The notes beneath the pieces were generated by a model. That model did not search any database, was not told the DNA's origin, and was given only the letters and a program-made list of their open reading frames with translations. Shown here piece after piece: positions 18,302 through 28,147 of a DNA stretch of 64,000 nt. The first letter of the stretch is position 1. Each line of letters starts with the position of its first letter. The translations under genes and the position numbers were made by a program. Origin of the DNA: Maribacter sp. MJ134 (GTDB taxonomy: Bacteria > Bacteroidota > Bacteroidia > Flavobacteriales > Flavobacteriaceae). The DNA is taken from the NCBI RefSeq assembly GCF_003970695.1, contig NZ_CP034570.1, positions 1,302,001 to 1,366,000 of the forward strand, given 5' to 3'.

Positions 18302-18347
18302 GAAGCATCGCTTAGAACATGACTATGTTCTGAGTGGTGCTTTTTTC
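18302..18347 (+). terminator. Rho-independent terminator of the leucine operon
   Basis: An imperfect hairpin with a perfect inner stem AGAACAT-gact-ATGTTCT, extended with mismatches by GCATC/GGTGC, followed by six T. It ends the leuCDAB transcript. Confidence 0.8.
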
Positions 18348-18402
18348 TGTTTGTTAGGAAGTGACAAAGAGAATTAAAAAGATTTCAAAGCTAAACGTGG
18401 AC

Positions 18403-19680
18403 CTAATGATAGATGTTGCTATAAGCTTCAGAAACAATGGCGTATACATCGGGGATTACGGTTTGTGCCAATCTAGAATTTCCGTTAAGTAATACGCAAA
18501 TACCCAAATCATCCTCGGGATAAAGGGCAATTTCGTTTCTATAGTTGTTTACGCTACCGCCATGATGCCACACGGTTTTTTCTTGTTGTGATATCTCATT
18601 TTTGAAAGAATGAATTCGCCAACCATAGCCATAGTGCGATTGTATATGATCGGGCCAACGTTGATAGTATTTGTTGTTATAATTAACTTCAACAAAGGGC
18701 TCAAAAACTTGTTCAATGGTTTTAGGTTTTAATACCTCTGGATGATGTCCTAATAAGAAACGCATCCATTTCGCCATATCCAAGGAACTTGCATTGATAC
18801 CGCCTGCAACGACCGCATTGTAATACTTATCGGTCAGCGGTAAACTGCGCCAATGGTTATTCCTTTTGGAATGTGGGAGCGCAACATTTTTTTGATTCAT
18901 CAAAACATCATGTTCCATAGAAACAGAGGTCATCCCAAGCGGCTTAAAAAACCTGTTGTCTAGAAGCGCGTTTACTTCTTGTCCCGTAACCTTTTTAGCC
19001 ACCTCTTGACTAAGGGAGAACATGGCATTTTGATAACTATACATGGTCCCGGGGCCACTAATAGGTTCCACCTCCTTGAACCGTTCGGTAATTTTTTCAA
19101 CAGAAATACCGGCTTCGACCAAATTGGTGTAACTATGATATGGTGTCCCAGCGGTATGGGAGAGAATATGTGAAAGTTTTATTTTTTTGGTATTGGCACT
19201 GTCACCAAATTGAAAACTCGGAAGGTAGTCTACCACTTTATCGTTCCAATCCAGTTTCCCGTCTTCCTGCAAACTAGCCATGAGCACTCCGGCAAATCCT
19301 TTTGACAATGAACCTAATCGAAATACCGTTTCACCATCTATAAAATCATTTTCTTCTACAGCACGTTTACCAAATCCGCCGGAAACCAATATGGAATCTC
19401 CGTAGACGATACTTACTCCTGCGCCTACTATATCACCAGAATCTATGGCTATTTTAAAATAATCCCGTAAAGCTCTATTTAAATTTGCTTGGAATAGGGT
19501 ATGACGCTTCAACGATTCTGCATCAACTTCAGTAGTAGTTGATAGTGCCTCTTTTTTGGAAATAGTAATGGAATCCACAGGGATGTATGAAGATACCATC
19601 AGAAATGTCATGAACAGTAGTAAGACACTCCAGAGCGTTTTATGCTGCTTTTCAAAAATTGATTTAATAGGTTTGAACAC
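18403..19680 (-). CDS. Membrane-anchored serine hydrolase of the beta-lactamase/penicillin-binding family
   Basis: 425 residues, family S12-like. Catalytic motifs in order: SLSK (Ser124, Lys127), YQN (216-218) and HGG (373-375). An N-terminal hydrophobic segment (TLWSVLLLFMTFLMVSSYI, about 15-33) makes it a signal-anchored or exported protein. A stop lies two codons upstream and no ATG precedes the hydrophobic segment, so the GTG at 19678-19680 is taken as start. Members include D-peptidases, esterases and beta-lactamases; the substrate cannot be told. It is not part of the ilv operon, which ends 311 bases away on the same strand. Confidence 0.88.
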   Translation of the reverse strand: MFKPIKSIFEKQHKTLWSVLLLFMTFLMVSSYIPVDSITISKKEALSTTTEVDAESLKRHTLFQANLNRALRDYFKIAIDSGDIVGAGVSIVYGDSILVSGGFGKRAVEENDFIDGETVFRLGSLSKGFAGVLMASLQEDGKLDWNDKVVDYLPSFQFGDSANTKKIKLSHILSHTAGTPYHSYTNLVEAGISVEKITERFKEVEPISGPGTMYSYQNAMFSLSQEVAKKVTGQEVNALLDNRFFKPLGMTSVSMEHDVLMNQKNVALPHSKRNNHWRSLPLTDKYYNAVVAGGINASSLDMAKWMRFLLGHHPEVLKPKTIEQVFEPFVEVNYNNKYYQRWPDHIQSHYGYGWRIHSFKNEISQQEKTVWHHGGSVNNYRNEIALYPEDDLGICVLLNGNSRLAQTVIPDVYAIVSEAYSNIYH

Positions 19681-19991
19681 GGAATTTTAAGTTGGATTGC
19701 TCTTTATAAACTAAAAACCGAGACAAATTATTGTATTAGGTTTTATTCGTCCAACGAAACAAGACATGCGTCAAAGTATAATTAATCGCGATTATCTACT
19801 ACTTACCGTTTTTAAAACTTAAGACCCTAAGACATTATTCTTTTCATCCGTAGCGCATGGATATTCATACCGATGTGGAATATGAGTAACTTCATCATCA
19901 AACCGTTTTGTTTGAATTAATTAGACTCAGAAGAAAAATACTCCCAAAAGCTGGGCAAAATCATATTACTAAGCTCACATAAGTGGACTTG
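19681..19991. other. Intergenic region without recognised features
   Basis: 311 bases between gapN and the serine hydrolase gene, both on the minus strand. No open frame, strong hairpin with T-run or TAnnTTTG element close to the hydrolase start was found here. Confidence 0.6.
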
Positions 19992-21569
19992 CTAGAGGAT
20001 ATAATCCGTACTTACAAAGTTGGATAATTTGGCTTCTAACAACTGCTGAATAGTCTCATTATTCAAATCATTGTCTTTAAAGGCGACAAATGTTCGAATC
20101 GAGAACGACCTCAAAGCATCATGAACACTTAATGTTGCCTGCGCCGAATCTTTTCGCCCCGTGAAAGGATATACATCGGGTCCGCGTTGACATGAGCTGT
20201 TCAAATTAACCCTACACACTAAATTGACCAGCGTATCGATTAAAGGTGCCAGCGCATACACGTCCTTACCAAAAAGGCTTACTTGTTGGCCGTAGTTGCT
20301 TTCCGCCATATCATCTAAAGGCTCTTCAATATCAGAAAACGGAACTACAGGTATGACTGGTCCAAATTGTTCTTCTTGATAGACACGCATATCTTTTGTC
20401 ACGGGAAACAAAACGGCGGGCCAAATATAATTTTCTGTTCGCTGCCCCCCCTTGTCGTTCATGATTTTTGCGCCTTTTTCAAGAGCATCATCAATCAATT
20501 CTTGAATATAATCGGGTTTCTGTGGTTCTGGTAGCGGTGTCAGTTTCACGCCTTCGTCCCAAGGATTTCCAAATTTCAAATCATCTATGGCCTTACTGAA
20601 CTTCTTTAAAAATACGTCCTGTGCCTCATTATGCACATAGACTACTTTTAGTGCGGTACAACGTTGCCCGTTAAAGGAAGTGGTTCCTGCTACGACTTCA
20701 TTAATGGTCAAATCCATATCCGCATCAGGTAAAATAACAGCGGGATTTTTCGCTTCAAGACCCAAAACCAAACGTAGTCTATTACTTTTTGGATGTTGCT
20801 CTTGTAAGGCGTTTGCAGATTTACTATTTCCTATCAAAGCCAAAACATCTACCTTACCCGTTTTCATTATTGGTGCCGCTACCGCTCTACCGCGACCAAA
20901 AATGATATTGACTACACCTTTAGGGAAACTGCTTTGAAAGGCCTCCAACAAAGGTGTTATTAAAAGTACACCATGCTTTGCCGGTTTAAAAATGGTAGTA
21001 TTTCCCATGATGATTGCAGGGATCAATAAAGCGAATGTTTCATTAAGCGGATAATTATAAGGTCCTAGACAAAGAACGACACCCAGAGGACCGCGTTTAA
21101 TATGAGCATAAACACCATCTTGTTTTTGAAATTTGGCCGCATCCCTATCCAATTGTTTGTAATCCTCTATGGTATCTTCAATATATTCAATGGTACGGTC
21201 AAATTCCTTTCTAGAATCGGGCAGGGACTTTCCAATTTCCCACATGAGCAATTTTACAACTTCCTCGCGCTTGGTTTTCATCTTGGAAACAAATACTTCC
21301 ATACATTCAATACGATCTTTAACGTGCATGGTGGGCCACACACCCTGTCCCTTACCATAAGCTGCTAAAGCGGCATCCAGTGCCTCCAAAGCCTCTTTTT
21401 CCTCCATGTCCGGGATACTACCCAAAAGCGTAGGTTTATAGGCTTCAGTAGCTGAAATTGTGGAGAAAACCTCAGTGGTATCCCCGCTCCAGGGCTTTAG
21501 CTCTCCGTTCACCAAGTAAGTTCTTTGGTCTATGGTATTTTGTATTTGAAATTCTTCTGGAATAGCCAT
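19992..21569 (-). CDS. gapN: NADP-dependent non-phosphorylating glyceraldehyde-3-phosphate dehydrogenase
   Basis: 525 residues of the aldehyde dehydrogenase superfamily. Catalytic Cys304 (NGQRCTALK), general base Glu272 (GLEAKNP) and Asn172 (GPYNYPLNE) are present. The long N-terminus and overall pattern agree with flavobacterial GapN, which oxidises glyceraldehyde 3-phosphate to 3-phosphoglycerate while making NADPH. It lies 19 bases after ilvA on the same strand, so it is the probable last gene of the ilv operon, where NADPH could support ketol-acid reductoisomerase. The aldehyde substrate is inferred from family resemblance, not proven. Confidence 0.82.
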   Translation of the reverse strand: MAIPEEFQIQNTIDQRTYLVNGELKPWSGDTTEVFSTISATEAYKPTLLGSIPDMEEKEALEALDAALAAYGKGQGVWPTMHVKDRIECMEVFVSKMKTKREEVVKLLMWEIGKSLPDSRKEFDRTIEYIEDTIEDYKQLDRDAAKFQKQDGVYAHIKRGPLGVVLCLGPYNYPLNETFALLIPAIIMGNTTIFKPAKHGVLLITPLLEAFQSSFPKGVVNIIFGRGRAVAAPIMKTGKVDVLALIGNSKSANALQEQHPKSNRLRLVLGLEAKNPAVILPDADMDLTINEVVAGTTSFNGQRCTALKVVYVHNEAQDVFLKKFSKAIDDLKFGNPWDEGVKLTPLPEPQKPDYIQELIDDALEKGAKIMNDKGGQRTENYIWPAVLFPVTKDMRVYQEEQFGPVIPVVPFSDIEEPLDDMAESNYGQQVSLFGKDVYALAPLIDTLVNLVCRVNLNSSCQRGPDVYPFTGRKDSAQATLSVHDALRSFSIRTFVAFKDNDLNNETIQQLLEAKLSNFVSTDYIL

Positions 21570-21588
21570 ATATGTGTTCTATTATGAA

Positions 21589-22839
21589 TTAAACTAAATA
21601 TTGATATAGGTCTGGTTTATCGTTTAAATAATCGCCATAAAAGTTATTTTCCTTCATTCTATTTACTAGCGGCTGCAGGTCGGAAGCAGCCTTGAGTTCT
21701 ATACCCACTACAGCCGGAGCATTCTCCCTGCTCGATTTCTTAGCATATTCAAAATGCGTAATATCATCGGTGGGACCCAGAATATCTACAACAAATTCTT
21801 TCAGCGCTCCCGGGCGTTGTGGAAAACGTACTATAAAATAGTGTTTTAGATTACCATAGAGCAAGGCCCGCTCCTTTATTTCCGCCGTTCTTGTAATATC
21901 ATTATTACTTCCGCCAATAATGCAGACAACGTTCTTGTCCTTAATCTCTTCGGAATATTGTTCAAGTACCGAAATGCTTAGAGCTCCCGCTGGTTCAACA
22001 ACTATAGCGTCCCTGTTATAAAGATCCAAAATCGTTTGACAAACTTTTCCCTCAGGGACGGTCGTCATGTTGTACAATCTATCTTTACAGATAGAAAAAG
22101 TAAGGTCCCCCACTCGCTTTACCGCTGCACCATCAATAAACTTATCAATAGTAGCCAGCGTTGTGTTCGCATTATTCTCGATAGATGTTTTCATGGAAGG
22201 TGCTCCTTCTGGCTCAACACCAATAATCCTGGTACTGGGGGATAGCTTATTAAATACGCCTAGTAATCCAGAAGCCAAGCCCCCGCCACCGACGGCAACA
22301 AAGATATAATCTATAGCTTCTTTCGTTTGCTCAATAAGTTCCAAACCTACAGTTCCCTGTCCTTCTATAACCTTGGGGTCGTCAAAAGGATGAATAAACG
22401 TCATTTCCTCTTTTTTACCATATTTAAGCGCTGCAAGGTAGGCATCGTCAAAAGTGTCTCCTTCTAAAACTACCGTAACCCAAGAATCTCCGAACATCTT
22501 AGTTTGTTCTACCTTCTGTTTTGGCGTAACCGCAGGCATGAAAATAGTGGCATTTATACCAAGGTGATTGCATGCAAACGCTACTCCTTGTGCGTGATTA
22601 CCAGCACTTGCACAGACTACCCCTTTTTTATGCTGTACTTTGGGCAGCGTGCTTATCTTATTGTACGCCCCTCTTATTTTATAGGAACGAACTCTGTGTA
22701 AATCCTCTCTCTTTAAGAAGATATTGGCACTGAAAAGTTTGGACAAACGAATACTACGCATAAGCGGCGTTACCTCCGTTACCTGCCGGATGGTCAACGC
22801 CGCCTTTTCTATATCCTCGATTTTAGGAAAATATTCCAT
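21589..22839 (-). CDS. ilvA: Threonine ammonia-lyase (threonine dehydratase)
   Basis: 416 residues. Converts threonine to 2-oxobutyrate, the first step to isoleucine. PLP lysine Lys54 in RSYKIRGAYN, the phosphate-binding glycine-rich loop VGGGGLASG, and CASAGNHAQGVAFAC are intact. The C-terminal part (about 325-416) forms one ACT-like regulatory domain (HYFIVRFPQRPGALKEF), shorter than the double domain of E. coli IlvA. 36 bases downstream of ilvC, in the ilv operon. Confidence 0.95.
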   Translation of the reverse strand: MEYFPKIEDIEKAALTIRQVTEVTPLMRSIRLSKLFSANIFLKREDLHRVRSYKIRGAYNKISTLPKVQHKKGVVCASAGNHAQGVAFACNHLGINATIFMPAVTPKQKVEQTKMFGDSWVTVVLEGDTFDDAYLAALKYGKKEEMTFIHPFDDPKVIEGQGTVGLELIEQTKEAIDYIFVAVGGGGLASGLLGVFNKLSPSTRIIGVEPEGAPSMKTSIENNANTTLATIDKFIDGAAVKRVGDLTFSICKDRLYNMTTVPEGKVCQTILDLYNRDAIVVEPAGALSISVLEQYSEEIKDKNVVCIIGGSNNDITRTAEIKERALLYGNLKHYFIVRFPQRPGALKEFVVDILGPTDDITHFEYAKKSSRENAPAVVGIELKAASDLQPLVNRMKENNFYGDYLNDKPDLYQYLV

Positions 22840-22875
22840 GTAATGTGTCCTTTCCTAATCAGATTGGTCTATATA

Positions 22876-24351
22876 TTAAACGATGGGTTTCATCGCGGTC
22901 ATTGATTCTCGTAATCTCGTACCAACAATTTCTACAGGATGTTCACGTAAGATTTTGTTTATTTCAATCAATTTGGCATTATCCACGCCATTATCCTTTC
23001 CTTCACCAAAATGTTTACCGATGACATCAACATCTATTTTCTTCATGAAATCCGTCAATAAGGGTTTACATGCATGATCAAAAAGATAACAACCGTACTC
23101 CGCCGTATCAGAAATCACACGGTTCATCTCAAAAAGTTTTTTACGTGCAATTGTATTGGCGATCAGTGGTGTTTCATGTAAAGACTCATAATACGCAGAT
23201 TCTGCTATAATTCCGGATTCGGTCATGGATTCGAAGGCCAACTCTACTCCTGCCCTAACCATAGCGATCATTAGAACACCGTTATCATAAAACTCTTGCT
23301 CGGTGATCTCATCGCTTCCGGCAGCGGTTTTTTCAAAAGCGGTTTCTCCCGTTGCGGCACGCCATGACAATAGATTTTTATCATCGTTGGCCCAATCTTC
23401 CATCATTGTTTTAGAGAAATGGCCCGTCATGATATCGTCCATATGTTTTTGAAATAATGGACGCATAATGTCCTTAAGCTCCTCTGACAACTCAAAAGCC
23501 TTTACTTTAGCCGGATTGGATAAACGGTCCATCATATGGGTTATTCCACCATATTTCATTCCTTCGGTTATTGTTTCCCAACCATACTGGATTAATTTGG
23601 AGGCGTATCCCGCATCAATTCCCTTTTCGACCATTTTATCGAAGCACAAAATTGACCCTGTTTGCAGCAAGCCACAAAGAATGGTCTGTTCACCCATTAA
23701 ATCCGATTTTACTTCAGCAACGAAAGAAGATTCTAAAACCCCGGCCTTATGGCCACCCGTTCCCGCAGCATAAGCTTTAGCCTGTGCCAATCCTTTTCCT
23801 TCAGGGTCGTTCTCCGGGTGTACTGCAATCAACGTTGGCACACCGAACCCCCTTTTATATTCTTCCCTTACTTCGGAACCTGGACTCTTTGGTGCTACCA
23901 TGATAACCGTTAAATCTTTACGTACTTGGGTACCTTCTTCAACAATATTAAAACCATGTGAGTAAGACAAGGTTGCTCCTTTTTTCATCAAGGGCATTAC
24001 CGCACCGACTACCGCTGTATGTTGTTTATCCGGAGTAAGGTTTATGACCACATCTGCGCTAGGAATTAATTCTTCATACGTACCAACGGTAAAACCGTTT
24101 TCCGTGGCGTTGATAAAAGATTGTCTTTTCTCCTTAATCGCCGCATCTCTTAGCGTATAGGAAATATCCAGGCCAGAATCTCTCATATTCAAGCCTTGGT
24201 TAAGGCCTTGTGCCCCGCATCCAACGATGACAATTTTTTTGCCTTTTAAGGCCGTAACACCATCAGCAAATTCTGAGGAATCCATGAACCTACATTTTCC
24301 TAATTGGGTTAACTGATCTCGTAATGATAGTGTATTAAAATAATTTGCCAT
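22876..24351 (-). CDS. ilvC: Ketol-acid reductoisomerase (class II, long form)
   Basis: 491 residues, the long form with a duplicated C-terminal knotted domain, as in E. coli. Makes 2,3-dihydroxy acids from acetolactate or acetohydroxybutyrate with NADPH and magnesium. Seen: NADPH loop [40 protein letters not shown], and [12 protein letters not shown]. The protein is very close to the enterobacterial type along its whole length. Third-last gene of the ilv operon, 78 bases after ilvN. Confidence 0.97.
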   Translation of the reverse strand: MANYFNTLSLRDQLTQLGKCRFMDSSEFADGVTALKGKKIVIVGCGAQGLNQGLNMRDSGLDISYTLRDAAIKEKRQSFINATENGFTVGTYEELIPSADVVINLTPDKQHTAVVGAVMPLMKKGATLSYSHGFNIVEEGTQVRKDLTVIMVAPKSPGSEVREEYKRGFGVPTLIAVHPENDPEGKGLAQAKAYAAGTGGHKAGVLESSFVAEVKSDLMGEQTILCGLLQTGSILCFDKMVEKGIDAGYASKLIQYGWETITEGMKYGGITHMMDRLSNPAKVKAFELSEELKDIMRPLFQKHMDDIMTGHFSKTMMEDWANDDKNLLSWRAATGETAFEKTAAGSDEITEQEFYDNGVLMIAMVRAGVELAFESMTESGIIAESAYYESLHETPLIANTIARKKLFEMNRVISDTAEYGCYLFDHACKPLLTDFMKKIDVDVIGKHFGEGKDNGVDNAKLIEINKILREHPVEIVGTRLRESMTAMKPIV

Positions 24352-24429
24352 TTTGTGTTCTGTTTAATTTAGCGCCGTCCCCGATTGGCATCGGTAATTT
24401 CCAGCAGTTATTTATTATTATAGTTGTTA

Positions 24430-24963
24430 TTAATTGTGTTGAAATTCATTAATTAAAGCTGATATCTGCATCTCGTCCTTTGAGACCGAAATACGACCAG
24501 ACCTCACAAATTGCATAATGCCAAAAGGTTTTAATTGTTCATGCATTTCATCTATTTCAAACCTTCTACCACTTTTGGCCAAAACAAAAAAGTCTCGTGC
24601 AACTGTGACAATCTGTGCATTACTATCTTTTATAATATTCTGAATTTGTCTTTCATCGAATAAAAGGTCGGACGCAATTTTGAACAAGGCAGATTCTTGA
24701 TATATGGTCTCATCATCCTTGTGATAAAATGCTTTAATGACTTCTATCTGTTTTTCTATCTGCCCTACGATATTCGTAACCCATTTGTTTGTCGTATAGA
24801 CTACTATGGTAAATTTAGAAACCTCATCAATTTCTGACTTTGAGACGTTTAAGCTTTCAATATTAATATGCCGCTTTAAAAATATACCTGATATTCTATT
24901 CAGTAATCCTACATTATTTTCGGAATATACCGATATGGTAAACCATTGCTTTTCCATACTCAT
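24430..24963 (-). CDS. ilvN: Acetolactate synthase small (regulatory) subunit
   Basis: 177 residues. An N-terminal ACT domain (WFTISVYSENNVGLLNRISGIFLKRHINIESL in outline, about 7-40) that binds valine or another end product, followed by the C-terminal activation domain. The start ATG directly abuts the stop codon of the methyltransferase gene before it (TAAATG), so translation is probably coupled. It is separated from ilvB by two methyltransferase genes, whereas ilvB and ilvN are usually adjacent. Confidence 0.95.
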   Translation of the reverse strand: MSMEKQWFTISVYSENNVGLLNRISGIFLKRHINIESLNVSKSEIDEVSKFTIVVYTTNKWVTNIVGQIEKQIEVIKAFYHKDDETIYQESALFKIASDLLFDERQIQNIIKDSNAQIVTVARDFFVLAKSGRRFEIDEMHEQLKPFGIMQFVRSGRISVSKDEMQISALINEFQHN

Positions 24964-25731
24964 TTATCTATGTGCTACTATTCTTATTCTTTTATAATCT
25001 GCGAACCATTTACCATCAACGTGTAAATCTGATCGGAGAAATTCCTGTACTTCTGTTAAAATATCGCTGACATCCGAATTATCTACCTCCACCAAAAAAG
25101 GTTTGCAAAACATTTGAAGCCAATCTTTAATTCCTGTTTTATCATCCGCGAGTTCTGTTGGTCTGGCATACCATTGCGCCGAACTAACCAAGAAACCAGC
25201 AGACTCTAATGCAATTGTATATTCACCTATTGAAGGAAAGTACCAAAGCTTAAGCTCAGCTTGATTTTTGTATCCTCTCTTCAGAAGGGACTTCCGTAAC
25301 TGCGTGGTAATCTTTTTTACATTATCCTTACCTCCAAATTCGAGTACTATTCTTCCTCCCTTCTTCAAATTACGATACATGCAAGTAATGGCCTCATTAT
25401 AATTAGTAACCCAATGTAGAGCTGCATTAGAAAATATGGCATCAAAAGGGACGTCGAAATTAAAACGACTGGCATCTCCCACTTCAAATTTGCATAAAGG
25501 AAACTGAATTTTTGCCTTACTTATCATCTCCACGGATTTGTCCATTCCAACAACATCCTCACTTCGTTCATTTATTAAAGCCGTTAATTCTCCGGAACCA
25601 CAACCTAAATCCAGTATACGTTCGTTTATTTTGGGATTTAGAATATCAATCAAAGAAGCCCCATACGCATATACAAACGAGTGTTTATCGTTATATAAAT
25701 TAGTATTCCATTTTTGCTCCAATTGTTCCAT
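24964..25731 (-). CDS. Class I SAM-dependent methyltransferase, trans-aconitate methyltransferase-like
   Basis: 255 residues from the ATG at 25729-25731, chosen because it comes one base after the stop of the preceding gene. SAM motif I ILDLGCGSGELT, motif II with VVGMDKS, and IFSNAALHWV, a pattern seen in the trans-aconitate/isopropylmalate methyltransferase group. The C-terminal part has WYARPTELAD and KDWLQMFCKPFL. It lies between ilvB and ilvN in one tightly spaced transcript. A small-molecule carboxylate as substrate is an inference from the motif and the operon; the actual substrate is unknown. Confidence 0.82.
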   Translation of the reverse strand: MEQLEQKWNTNLYNDKHSFVYAYGASLIDILNPKINERILDLGCGSGELTALINERSEDVVGMDKSVEMISKAKIQFPLCKFEVGDASRFNFDVPFDAIFSNAALHWVTNYNEAITCMYRNLKKGGRIVLEFGGKDNVKKITTQLRKSLLKRGYKNQAELKLWYFPSIGEYTIALESAGFLVSSAQWYARPTELADDKTGIKDWLQMFCKPFLVEVDNSDVSDILTEVQEFLRSDLHVDGKWFADYKRIRIVAHR

Positions 25732-25732
25732 A

Positions 25733-26323
25733 TTACTTCTTAACCGCAATTATGATGCCCGTGGACCAATTCATTTTCGTTAGACTAAAATCTGTTCTAT
25801 CCTCTAAGTAACGGACCAGTTTATCCACATTCTTATCATGACCTTCTGGCCAGTTAGGTTGCGCAGTCATATCATCTATCACATAGAAGCCGCCAGGATT
25901 GATCATTTCTAAAACAGTTTCAATCTCACTATATTTTCCTGGCCACGCATCCGCAAAAACAAGGTCAAACTTCACATCCCTATTTACCTTAAGCCATGCT
26001 GCGCCATCATCACAGACAATAGTAAGCCTTTCATCATGCCCAAAATAATGTTTTGCTATGGCTATCAATTCAGGGTCGTTATCCACGGTGGTTAGATGCG
26101 CATTCGTATCCATACCCTCTATCATCCAAGACAAAGAGAGACCAATACCCGTACCTAACTCAAGAACTTGAGCTCCGGGCTTGGAACTAATCAAAGTTTT
26201 AAGTAAAGAACCAATAAGCAAATCGGAAGGCATGGAAAAACCTATTTCTTCGGATTTACGCTGAATCTCTGGATAAATTTTAGGAATATCAGTAATATTC
26301 TCTTGTCGCATCTTTAATGTCAT
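25733..26323 (-). CDS. Class I SAM-dependent O-methyltransferase-like protein
   Basis: 196 residues. SAM-binding fold with VLELGTGIGLSLSWM (motif I), LTTVDNDPELIAIAK, and the FDLVFADAWPGKY strand typical of catechol-O-methyltransferase-like enzymes. It ends 1 base before the next methyltransferase and starts 19 bases after ilvB, so it is embedded in the ilv operon. No sign of which acceptor it methylates. It is not a fragment: the fold appears complete. Confidence 0.82.
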   Translation of the reverse strand: MTLKMRQENITDIPKIYPEIQRKSEEIGFSMPSDLLIGSLLKTLISSKPGAQVLELGTGIGLSLSWMIEGMDTNAHLTTVDNDPELIAIAKHYFGHDERLTIVCDDGAAWLKVNRDVKFDLVFADAWPGKYSEIETVLEMINPGGFYVIDDMTAQPNWPEGHDKNVDKLVRYLEDRTDFSLTKMNWSTGIIIAVKK

Positions 26324-26342
26324 TCTAGGATACTATGAAACC

Positions 26343-28076
26343 TTATTTTAAACGAACCTCAGAAACCGCAGCGCCTGATGGAATCATTGGGAACACGTTA
26401 TCCTCTTTCTCCACTTTCACTTCCAAGAAATAGGGTTTGTCCGAAGCAATCATTTCTCTGACCGCTGCCTTTAAATCCTTTCGCTCGCTCACACGTTTTG
26501 CCTCGATATGATATCCTTCAGCGATTTTAACAAAATCTGGATTAACCATTACCGTGGAAGCATAGCGTTTATCAAAAAATAGTTCTTGCCATTGCCGGAC
26601 CATTCCTAAATGATCATTGTTCAAAACGACAATCTTTACAGGTACGTTATGCTGGTATATGACACCTAGCTCTTGAATGGTCATTTGATAGCCTCCATCG
26701 CCTATAATGGCAACGACCTCTCTGTCCATTGCGCCCATTTTAGCACCAATGGCCGCAGGTAGGGCAAAGCCCATGGTTCCGAGACCACCGGAGGTTATAT
26801 TGCTCTTTGTTTCTTTGAATTTAGCATACCTACAAGCAATCATCTGGTGTTGTCCAACATCGGTTACTATGGCAGCCTTATGTTCTGTGGCGATATTTAT
26901 TTCCTCGATAACTTCACCCATGGTCAAACCTTCTTTTGTAGGATGGATATCATTTTTGATAACCGTATCGAACTCAATTTTATACTTCTCCTTAAAGATA
27001 TTATGCCAAGATTCATGAGATTTAGCATCGATCAATGGAAGTAAACTTTTCAAGGTTTCCTTGGAATCTCCTAATATAGCTACATCAGCATGGACATTTT
27101 TATTAATTTCCGCAGGATCTATTTCAAAGTGAATCACTTTTGCCTGCTTGGCATAATCTTCTAATCTACCGGTGACACGATCGTCAAAACGCATTCCTAT
27201 GGCCAACAATACATCGCACTTGTTGGTAAGAAGGTTTGGCCCATAATTACCATGCATCCCTACCATACCCACATTTAGGGGATGATCCGTATCTAAGGCA
27301 GAAGCCCCCATAATGGTCCAAGCGGCAGGTATCCCAGCTTTTTCTACCAAAGCTTTTAGTTCTTCTTCCGCTTTGCCCAAAATAACGCCCTGACCCCATA
27401 CGATAAAGGGTTTTTTTGCCCCGTTGATGAGCTTAGCAGCGGCTTCAATTGCTTCAGTTTTGGGTTTTGGTGTTGGGTTATAACTCCGAACTCCTTTGCA
27501 TTTCTTGTATGAAAAATCGAACTCCTCAAACTGGGCATTCTTTGTAATATCCACCAAAACGGGACCCGGTCTTCCAGATTTGGCGATGTAAAATGCTTTG
27601 GCCATGATCTCCGGAATTTCCGAAGCCCTGGTGATTTGATAATTCCATTTTGTCACTGGAGTGGAAATACCGATAATATCGGTTTCCTGAAAGGCATCTG
27701 AACCTAGCAAATGTCTTGGCACCTGACCTGTGATACAGACCATTGGTGTGGAATCTATCTGCGCATCTGCCAATCCGGTCACCAAATTGGTTGCTCCAGG
27801 ACCTGATGTGGCCATAGCCACGCCAACTTTACCCGATATTCTTGCGTAGCCTTGTGCAGCATGCGTGGCTCCCTGTTCATGCCGGGTTAAGATATGTGTT
27901 AATTTATCCTGAAATTTATATAGCTCATCATATACGGGCATTATTGCGCCACCCGGATATCCGTAAAGCAAATCGACACCTTCTGCCAATAAACAATGAA
28001 TGATTGCTTCAGCTCCAGAAATCTTAATAGTAGATGCTGTCTTTGATGTCTTTTGTTTTTCTTTTATTGTTTCCAT
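26343..28076 (-). CDS. ilvB: Acetolactate synthase large (catalytic) subunit
   Basis: 577 residues from the ATG at 28074-28076; an in-frame TTG six codons upstream is less likely. Thiamine-diphosphate enzyme that makes acetolactate and acetohydroxybutyrate, the common step to Val, Leu and Ile. Catalytic Glu in THILTRHEQGATHAAQGYA region, the FAD-related central domain, and the TPP motif GDGGYQMTIQEL ... NNDHLGMVRQWQELFF are intact. 71 bases separate it from ilvD. Confidence 0.97.
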   Translation of the reverse strand: METIKEKQKTSKTASTIKISGAEAIIHCLLAEGVDLLYGYPGGAIMPVYDELYKFQDKLTHILTRHEQGATHAAQGYARISGKVGVAMATSGPGATNLVTGLADAQIDSTPMVCITGQVPRHLLGSDAFQETDIIGISTPVTKWNYQITRASEIPEIMAKAFYIAKSGRPGPVLVDITKNAQFEEFDFSYKKCKGVRSYNPTPKPKTEAIEAAAKLINGAKKPFIVWGQGVILGKAEEELKALVEKAGIPAAWTIMGASALDTDHPLNVGMVGMHGNYGPNLLTNKCDVLLAIGMRFDDRVTGRLEDYAKQAKVIHFEIDPAEINKNVHADVAILGDSKETLKSLLPLIDAKSHESWHNIFKEKYKIEFDTVIKNDIHPTKEGLTMGEVIEEINIATEHKAAIVTDVGQHQMIACRYAKFKETKSNITSGGLGTMGFALPAAIGAKMGAMDREVVAIIGDGGYQMTIQELGVIYQHNVPVKIVVLNNDHLGMVRQWQELFFDKRYASTVMVNPDFVKIAEGYHIEAKRVSERKDLKAAVREMIASDKPYFLEVKVEKEDNVFPMIPSGAAVSEVRLK

Positions 28077-28147
28077 AGTACAACTCAAATTCAAGCCTTA
28101 CGCTCACATTCAAAAATTATATTTTTTACCAATAGCTATCTCTATTG

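Noticed and set aside
24352-24429. Small hairpin CCGAT-tggc-ATCGG between ilvN and ilvC as an internal terminator.
   Set aside because: Five base pairs and no T-run; too weak.
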